Assembly (NCBI GenBank): GCA_910578035.1
Contig: CAJTOB010000056.1
Span: forward strand, 1 to 5,525
Origin: an uncultured Muribaculaceae bacterium
Lineage (GTDB): Bacteria; Bacteroidota; Bacteroidia; Bacteroidales; Muribaculaceae
DNA length: 5,525 nt
Direction: 5' to 3'
This document shows, piece after piece, positions 1 through 3,559 of the stretch. Each line of letters begins with the position of its first letter. Positions within the stretch are counted from its first letter, which is position 1. The translations under genes and the position numbers were made by a program. The notes beneath the pieces were generated by a model, which was not told where the DNA came from, did not search any database, and saw only the letters and a program-made list of their open reading frames with translations.

Positions 1-56
1 CGGCTTTTTGGCGTTTGTGGTACGACTAAAATGCTGATTAATGCGGTGTTCTCGGC

Positions 57-77
57 GGGCGCGCCGAACGCGCGCCC
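57..77. repeat. GC-rich REP-like hairpin
   Basis: The arms GGGCGCGC (57-64) and GCGCGCCC (70-77) are exact inverse complements around a 5-base loop. No T-run follows on either strand, so it is not a typical intrinsic terminator. On the minus strand the arm is preceded by GTAGG, so it reads GTAGGGGCG...CGCCCG. From memory, this resembles the short palindromic intergenic repeats that are common in gut bacterial genomes; a genome-wide copy count was not possible here. Positions 1-56 show no coding potential and no other recognisable signal. Confidence 0.5.
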
Positions 78-94
78 CTACTGCTGTGTGGGTT

Positions 95-195
95 ATTGGC
101 CCATCCGCCCAACCGCCCGTCAGCCTAAAAAAGCCCGTCTGCCTGTCAGCCCATCAGCCCGTCCGCCTAAAAAAAGCCCGTCCGCCCAATAGCCC
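95..195 (-). repeat. Degenerate 8-base tandem array (consensus GGGCKGAY)
   Basis: Read on the minus strand, downstream of the lipoprotein gene, this stretch resolves into about twelve units of roughly 8 bases. They begin GGGC or AGGC and usually end in GAY or a close variant (for example GGGCTGAT, GGGCTGAC, AGGCAGAC, GGGCGGAT). Two units are interrupted by runs of T (GGGC followed by six or seven T). This makes a longer near-direct repeat with a 42-base offset (123-143 and 165-186 on the plus strand). The G-rich strand matches the transcription direction of the neighbouring gene. No reading frame is supported. A shorter block of the same family lies at 3435-3464. Confidence 0.7.
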
Positions 196-218
196 AAAAA
201 GCTCCTAAAGAGCTTTTT
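196..218 (-). terminator. Hairpin overlapping the lipoprotein stop codon, probable intrinsic terminator
   Basis: AAAAAGCTC (196-204) and GAGCTTTTT (210-218) form a perfect 9-bp stem with a 5-base loop. On the minus strand the TAG stop codon (207-205) lies in the loop and the last codons form the ascending arm. The descending arm ends in TTTTT, followed by GGGC. The shape is almost symmetrical, so it could act on both strands. The GC part of the stem is only four pairs (GCTC/GAGC), so its efficiency is uncertain. Confidence 0.6.
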
Positions 219-2076
219 GCAGGGCTTTTTTGAATGCGGCGTGGTTGCGGAGGTCGGGGCGGCCGGTGGCGCGGCCATTGCGGTCTACGAAGACGTAGTA
301 GGGTATACTGTCGACGTCGAACTGTCTGCGGAGCGCGGCAATCTGGTCTTTGTCAACGCGGTAGTGTATGCCGCGGATATCCTTAATCATGCTCATGTAG
401 GTGGGCATGGGCGACGATTCGTCGGCGATGTATATCCACACGATGTCGTCGGAAGCGAGGTCGCCGGATTTCTCGGGCTCGTTCTGCGCTATGGCCGCAC
501 GGCAGGGCGCGCACCATGTGTTCCAGAAATCTACCATCACAACCTTGCCTCTGTGGGGCGCCACGATGGCTTCGAAGAGCTTGTCGGGGGCGGCATCGGG
601 TGTCGGGGTGAGCATCTTGAGGTCGAGGGCTTCGAGGGCGGCCTTGCGGGCGCGGTAGTGGGCCTCGGTTTCGTCGGCCATCGGTGCTGAAAGTTTGCGC
701 AGGGCGTCGATGGCGGCGGTGTCGAGACGGGCGTCGTCGGCTGCCTCATAGGCTTGGTTATAGAGGTTTAGCAACTCGAGAATGCCGGGGTCTATGCCGG
801 CGTCTTTCCATAGGCTGGTGTCGTAAATATCGCGGGCATTGCGCGAAATGAGTAGATTGCTGTCCTTGAAGTCGATGAGGTCGGCAAAGGCTTTCACATT
901 TTCGGCCGACAATTTCACCGGCACGGTATCGGGGTGCACTTTCGAGCCCCAGTTGTTGTGAGTGCAGTAGTAATTGCTGCGTAGTATATTCCAGGCGTCG
1001 ATTGCGGCATAAATGAGGTCGCTCTGAAGGTTTATGCGGTTGATTTCGCGGCCGATAGGGCTTAGCGAACTGTCGGCGGCGAGGGAGTCGCCGAGTGTCT
1101 TGTACAGGTTGATGACATATTCGGTATATTCGTCGCCGTTCATGCGGTAGTCGCCGAATTCGCCGCTGTAGAACTGCATGCCGTAGTACGCGCGGCCGGT
1201 GTGGTGGCCGGAATTTGCGTAAGTTCCTGAGACGAAGTATGGATAGTAGTCTTTCGGCATTTCGATGTTACTGCTGTCGCGCACGGACATGTTCCATTCG
1301 CCTGCCACATGGCTGTCGAGATAGAGGTCTACAGTTTCGCCAGGCGACAGGAGCGCGCTGCCCGAGAGCTGTGTTCTGGGATAGAAGCCGATTCCTATAA
1401 ACTGCGCGGGAGCCGAGATGGCGACCTTGACGGTGGCATTGCCCTGCGCGTCGACGTCTACGGGGCTGTCGACGCCGATCTGGCCGTGGAGGGTGTTGAG
1501 AGCCCACATGAATTTATCGCCCATTTCGGTGCGGTAGCCGAGGATATGCACGTTTACAGTGGTGCTGTCGCTGAATGCAACGACAGGCTGCGGAAGAGTG
1601 TCCTCAGGGTCTGCTCGGCGCAATTCGGCGGGTACTTTGCCTATGTTTATTCTATGGTCGGCCTTGCCGGTGAGGTCTATGCCCCAGAGTTTCCAGCCCG
1701 AGCCCTTGCTTTCGGCAAAGTCTATGCTTTCGATATCGGCGGCCACGGCGGGGAAGTGCAGTGCGAAATGTATCACACCCGAATCGGGCATTGTCACACG
1801 TTCGCCGGCCTCAATGCCTTCGGTCGATGCAAGGGTATAATCGATGCCGTCGGCGGTGATGAAGCTCGAATCGGCGATGCTTACCCACTGCCCAGGCATG
1901 TAGTGCACAACGGCGTAGAGAATTGTCGATGAATCGGTGACTGCGATTTTCTCGATGCTGAAGTAGTTCTGGTTGGCCGTCTCGATAAAGGGTCTGTCAA
2001 TCTCGCCGCGGTTCGAGAACGATGAGCAGGCTGCCAGCAGAGCCGCCGCGCAAAGGGCAAAAAACGTTTTTTTCAT
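205..2076 (-). CDS. Lipoprotein with C-terminal TlpA-like thioredoxin domain
   Basis: This 623-residue protein starts at an ATG that gives a clean lipoprotein signal: MKK, a hydrophobic core, then the lipobox L14-A15-A16-C17. No acidic export signal follows C17, so periplasmic anchoring is more likely than surface display, though this is an inference. Residues about 35-140 match the N-terminal region that I associate with Bacteroidales TlpA-family proteins (IEKIAVTDSSTILY, MPGQW, then MPDSG). Residues about 165-255 look like a beta-rich domain ending in LSPGETVDLYLD, as in DUF4369-type regions. Residues about 255-480 are mostly helical and unassigned. The C-terminal part, from about 490, is a thioredoxin fold with the redox motif W521-C522-A523-P524-C525 and the cis-proline P592 in SIPYYVFVDRNG. 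The expected role is thiol-disulfide exchange in the periplasm. The substrate is unknown; cytochrome c maturation is not implied by the context. It has its own -7 box and ends in a hairpin at the stop. The TlpA-like call is firm; the physiological role is open. Confidence 0.9.
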   Translation of the reverse strand: MKKTFFALCAAALLAACSSFSNRGEIDRPFIETANQNYFSIEKIAVTDSSTILYAVVHYMPGQWVSIADSSFITADGIDYTLASTEGIEAGERVTMPDSGVIHFALHFPAVAADIESIDFAESKGSGWKLWGIDLTGKADHRINIGKVPAELRRADPEDTLPQPVVAFSDSTTVNVHILGYRTEMGDKFMWALNTLHGQIGVDSPVDVDAQGNATVKVAISAPAQFIGIGFYPRTQLSGSALLSPGETVDLYLDSHVAGEWNMSVRDSSNIEMPKDYYPYFVSGTYANSGHHTGRAYYGMQFYSGEFGDYRMNGDEYTEYVINLYKTLGDSLAADSSLSPIGREINRINLQSDLIYAAIDAWNILRSNYYCTHNNWGSKVHPDTVPVKLSAENVKAFADLIDFKDSNLLISRNARDIYDTSLWKDAGIDPGILELLNLYNQAYEAADDARLDTAAIDALRKLSAPMADETEAHYRARKAALEALDLKMLTPTPDAAPDKLFEAIVAPHRGKVVMVDFWNTWCAPCRAAIAQNEPEKSGDLASDDIVWIYIADESSPMPTYMSMIKDIRGIHYRVDKDQIAALRRQFDVDSIPYYVFVDRNGRATGRPDLRNHAAFKKALQKAL

Positions 2077-2107
2077 TAAATCAGATTTTGGTAAGGTATA
2101 TTTCCCG

Positions 2108-2115
2108 CAAAGATA
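2108..2115 (-). promoter_or_regulatory. -7 box (TATCTTTG) of the lipoprotein gene
   Basis: The minus strand reads TATCTTTG, an exact match to the Bacteroidetes -7 consensus TAnnTTTG, 31 bases before the ATG. No clear -33 TTTG is visible at the usual 19-21-base spacing. The start site would fall near 2101, leaving a leader of about 25 bases. The box lies in the 66-base gap after the fic stop, so the lipoprotein gene can be transcribed without fic. I see no convincing terminator for fic in this gap; the only inverted repeat there has a 4-bp stem (CAGG/CCTG). Confidence 0.65.
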
Positions 2116-2142
2116 AGCTTTTTTTCAGGTCATATCGCCTGC

Positions 2143-3030
2143 TTATGAGTATTTTATTCTGAATTTGTCGAGGAGTAGTTTGAAGTAGTCCTGAGCAGTG
2201 AGACATGTATCCATCAGGTAGCCTTTTATTGCGGGCCAGTTGCGGAGACCGTTGTAGTAGTACATTTTTAGTTCTTCGCTGATAATAAAGGGTACATAGC
2301 CGTTGCGAAGACATTCGCGGAACATTATCAGTCGCCCGACGCGACCGTTGCCGTCCTGAAAAGGATGTATGGACTCAAACCGTTGGTGAAAATCGATGAT
2401 GTCTTCAAACGACGGGCGTTTCAGAGAGTTATATTCCTTCAGAAGGGCTTTTATTTCTTTGTGCACGTTTTCGGGTTCGGTGGTGTCGTTACCGCCGACC
2501 TCGTTGGGGAGTTGCTTGTATTCGCCGACTCTGAACCAGTCTTTACGCTCGTCGGAAGTTCCTGATTTCAGAAGAAAATGAATGTATTTGATATATGCTT
2601 CGGTGAGTTTTCCCTCTGTTCGGTCGATGATATAATCTATTGCGCGGAAATGGTTTGTCGTTTCGATGATATCATCGACATTTATGGCTTTGTCGGTAAT
2701 GCCGATCGTATTGGTCTCGAATATGTAGCGTGTTTGGTCTTGTGTGAGCCTGCTGCCTTCGATATGGTTGGAGTTGTATGTCAGGTCAATCTGAACGCGA
2801 TGATAAATACCACCTTTTACTTTTCCGGCTTTTTGGAGCCGCAAGGCTGCCAGAAGTGGTGATATTTTTGATTCTTTTTTGTGGGAGGGAGGTTCTGCAT
2901 CGGAGGGGATATTCCAGCTCTTACCGATGAGGCATGCCCCTTCGATTTTGCCTTGCGCGCAATAGTTGCGGGCTGTACGCTCGGAAATACCGTGACTTTC
3001 GGCCCATTCTTTTACAGATATAAAATTCAT
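2143..3030 (-). CDS. Fic-domain protein (class II, self-inhibited) with N-terminal HTH
   Basis: This is a 295-residue protein. Residues about 3-42 form a MerR/excisionase-like helix-turn-helix (ISVKEWAESHGISERTARNY), followed by a charged linker. The Fic core carries the canonical motif H222-P-F-Q-D-G-N-G-R-V-G-R233. In this family the His is the catalytic base, the Asp binds the metal, and the Gly/Asn/Arg residues bind the nucleotide phosphates. Such enzymes usually transfer AMP from ATP to a hydroxyl of a target protein. Upstream lies S87-N-H-I-E91-G92, matching the inhibitory motif (S/T)xxxE(G/N). Its position N-terminal to the core makes this a class II Fic, with E91 expected to contact R233. 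Residues about 165-195 probably form the target-binding flap. All key residues are present, so it looks functional. The gene is visibly more AT-rich than its neighbours (24 of 60 G+C at 2401-2460, against 45 of 60 at 4141-4200), which hints at separate ancestry. The target is unknown. Operator-like repeats at its promoter and its HTH suggest autoregulation. Confidence 0.93.
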   Translation of the reverse strand: MNFISVKEWAESHGISERTARNYCAQGKIEGACLIGKSWNIPSDAEPPSHKKESKISPLLAALRLQKAGKVKGGIYHRVQIDLTYNSNHIEGSRLTQDQTRYIFETNTIGITDKAINVDDIIETTNHFRAIDYIIDRTEGKLTEAYIKYIHFLLKSGTSDERKDWFRVGEYKQLPNEVGGNDTTEPENVHKEIKALLKEYNSLKRPSFEDIIDFHQRFESIHPFQDGNGRVGRLIMFRECLRNGYVPFIISEELKMYYYNGLRNWPAIKGYLMDTCLTAQDYFKLLLDKFRIKYS

Positions 3031-3033
3031 GTT

Positions 3034-3046
3034 ATCGGCAAGTTTT
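3034..3046. promoter_or_regulatory. Operator half-site next to the fic start codon
   Basis: ATCGGCAAGTTTT (3034-3046) is identical over 13 bases to the right arm of the palindrome at 3087-3099, in the same orientation. It ends 3 bases upstream of the fic ATG, inside the predicted leader. The two copies are offset by 53 bp, close to five turns of B-DNA, so a protein bound to both would lie on the same DNA face. It probably belongs to the same operator system. Confidence 0.65.
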
Positions 3047-3063
3047 TTGTCGGGAATGTGTTA

Positions 3064-3071
3064 CAAAGATA
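3064..3071 (-). promoter_or_regulatory. -7 box (TATCTTTG) of fic
   Basis: The minus strand reads TATCTTTG, matching TAnnTTTG exactly and identical to the box of the lipoprotein gene. It lies 33 bases before the fic ATG, with an expected start site near 3057. No full -33 TTTG is seen; at that distance the sequence is CTTGCC, inside the palindrome. The palindrome at 3074-3099 begins two bases upstream and fills the spacer, so a bound protein would block RNA polymerase. Confidence 0.7.
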
Positions 3072-3073
3072 GT

Positions 3074-3099
3074 AAAACTTGCCGATATCGGCAAGTTTT
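3074..3099. promoter_or_regulatory. Perfect 26-bp palindromic operator candidate
   Basis: The arm AAAACTTGCCGAT (3074-3086) is followed directly by its exact inverse complement (3087-3099), giving 13+13 bases with no spacer and GATATC at the centre. It lies between the fic -7 box and the expected -33 region, in the divergent gap between fic and the 79-residue gene. This is a typical operator position for a dimeric HTH protein. The encoded HTH of the Fic protein is the obvious candidate ligand, by inference. It could in principle fold as an RNA hairpin, but no gene is transcribed into it from either side, so a terminator role is unlikely. Confidence 0.75.
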
Positions 3100-3113
3100 T
3101 GGCCAGAGAGCGT

Positions 3114-3125
3114 GGTTTGCAAACC
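3114..3125. repeat. 12-bp palindrome in the divergent gap
   Basis: GGTTTGCAAACC is a perfect 12-bp palindrome 77 bases upstream of the ATG of the 79-residue gene. A second, imperfect symmetry lies at 3149-3166 (ATGGTG and CGCCAT around a 6-base loop, with one G-T pair). Either could serve the plus-strand gene, for which I found no convincing TAnnTTTG box. Palindromes of this length do occur by chance, so the functional claim is weak. Confidence 0.35.
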
Positions 3126-3201
3126 TTGTGGCGGAGGGTTTGTTGATTATGGTGAGGGCTCGCCATGTGGTGTGCCAAACAACCTCTTAATTGTTACAGA
3201 T

Positions 3202-3441
3202 ATGACAGACCGACTTTCATACGAAGAGAAAAAGGAACTTCCCGATTCGGTTTTCGGACTTCCCGAACGCCGTGAATATCCTATGCCCGACGCCGCTCAT
3301 GTGCGTGCCGCCGAGGCTTATTTCCGTTATTGCCCTGAGGAACTGAAACCGAAGTTGGCCAAGGCTATTCTTGCCCGGGCCGCCGAGTATGGCGTCGACG
3401 TGGAATCGCCCGTCGTGCGCCAATACGCTGAATTGGGCTGA
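3202..3441 (+). CDS. Small conserved protein, DUF6582-like (79 aa)
   Basis: The ATG at 3202 opens a 79-residue frame that starts MTDRLSYEEKKELPDS. The pattern LPDSVFGLPERREYPMPD, then a His (AAHV), then a helical stretch (YCPEELKPKLAKAILARAAEYG) resembles a family of small proteins typified by LPDSAFALP...R.YPI.D..HAR.A. I recall it as DUF6582-like; it also occurs in phage-associated contexts. The assignment is from memory. The frame is open back to a TTG at 3079, but those 41 extra residues are Gly/Cys-rich, lack family resemblance and overlap the fic operator, so the ATG is preferred. There is no signal peptide or membrane segment. It lies divergent from fic and 115 bases before the large plus-strand gene. 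Its last Gly codon and TGA stop lie inside an octamer repeat. It has no (S/T)xxxE(G/N) motif, so it is not a Fic antitoxin of the known type. Molecular function is unknown. Confidence 0.75.
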   Translation: MTDRLSYEEKKELPDSVFGLPERREYPMPDAAHVRAAEAYFRYCPEELKPKLAKAILARAAEYGVDVESPVVRQYAELG

Positions 3442-3464
3442 TAGGCTGACAGGCTGTTGGGCGG
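3435..3464 (+). repeat. Short block of the GGGCKGAY octamer repeat
   Basis: Units GGGCTGAT, AGGCTGAC, AGGCTGTT and GGGCGG follow each other with an exact 8-base period. Positions 3435-3454 match the minus strand of 160-141 at 19 of 20 bases. As in the array at 95-195, the repeat sits at the 3' end of a gene with its G-rich strand in the sense direction. Here it overlaps the stop codon: the TGA of the 79-residue gene belongs to the first unit. Confidence 0.65.
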
Positions 3465-3515
3465 GGTTAAATGGTCGTAGTCGGCATTTAAGGCGACAGG
3501 CGGGTGGAGTGCGGG

Positions 3516-3559
3516 CGTAACTTTGTGCTGTTGAATCTACAAAACAGTATAAAGTTATG
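3516..3559 (+). promoter_or_regulatory. 17-bp inverted repeat holding the -7 box and the ATG of the large gene
   Basis: The left arm 3516-3532 (CGTAACTTTGTGCTGTT) pairs along its whole length with the right arm 3543-3559 (AACAGTATAAAGTTATG), with three G-U pairs and no mismatch. The loop is the 10 bases 3533-3542. The right arm ends exactly with the start codon of the large gene. The left arm contains the -7 box TAACTTTG. In an RNA that begins upstream, the ATG would be buried. In an RNA that starts at the local promoter (near 3532), the left arm would be missing and the ATG free. As DNA it could equally be an operator. Confidence 0.6.
3518..3525 (+). promoter_or_regulatory. -7 box (TAACTTTG) of the large plus-strand gene
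   Basis: TAACTTTG is an exact TAnnTTTG match 31 bases before the ATG at 3557, the same distance as in the lipoprotein gene. No -33 TTTG is seen at the usual spacing. A start site near 3532 would give a leader of about 25 bases. No terminator is visible between the 79-residue gene and this box, so read-through from upstream is possible as well. Confidence 0.65.

Noticed and set aside
95..195. CRISPR array
   Set aside because: Units are only 8 bases, degenerate and without spacers of constant length; no cas genes are present.
2081..2314. Minus-strand reading frame of 77 residues overlapping the fic end
   Set aside because: It overlaps the fic coding region in another frame and runs through the promoter of the lipoprotein gene; there are no recognisable motifs.
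3074..3099. Palindrome as an intrinsic terminator (T-run on the plus strand)
   Set aside because: It lies between two divergent genes, so no transcript is expected to reach it from a gene end; its place at the fic -7 box fits an operator better.
3084..3166. Replication origin or phage attachment site in the divergent region
   Set aside because: There are palindromes but no clustered DnaA boxes, no integrase gene and no direct-repeat partner elsewhere in the window.
3079..3201. Longer start (TTG at 3079) for the 79-residue protein, giving 120 residues
   Set aside because: The extra 41 residues are Gly/Cys-rich without family resemblance, the TTG lies inside the palindromic operator, and the ATG at 3202 begins right before the conserved part.
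3202..3441. Small gene beside fic as an antitoxin (FicTA/VbhTA type)
   Set aside because: It lacks the (S/T)xxxE(G/N) inhibitory motif, is transcribed divergently, and the Fic protein already carries its own inhibitory motif.
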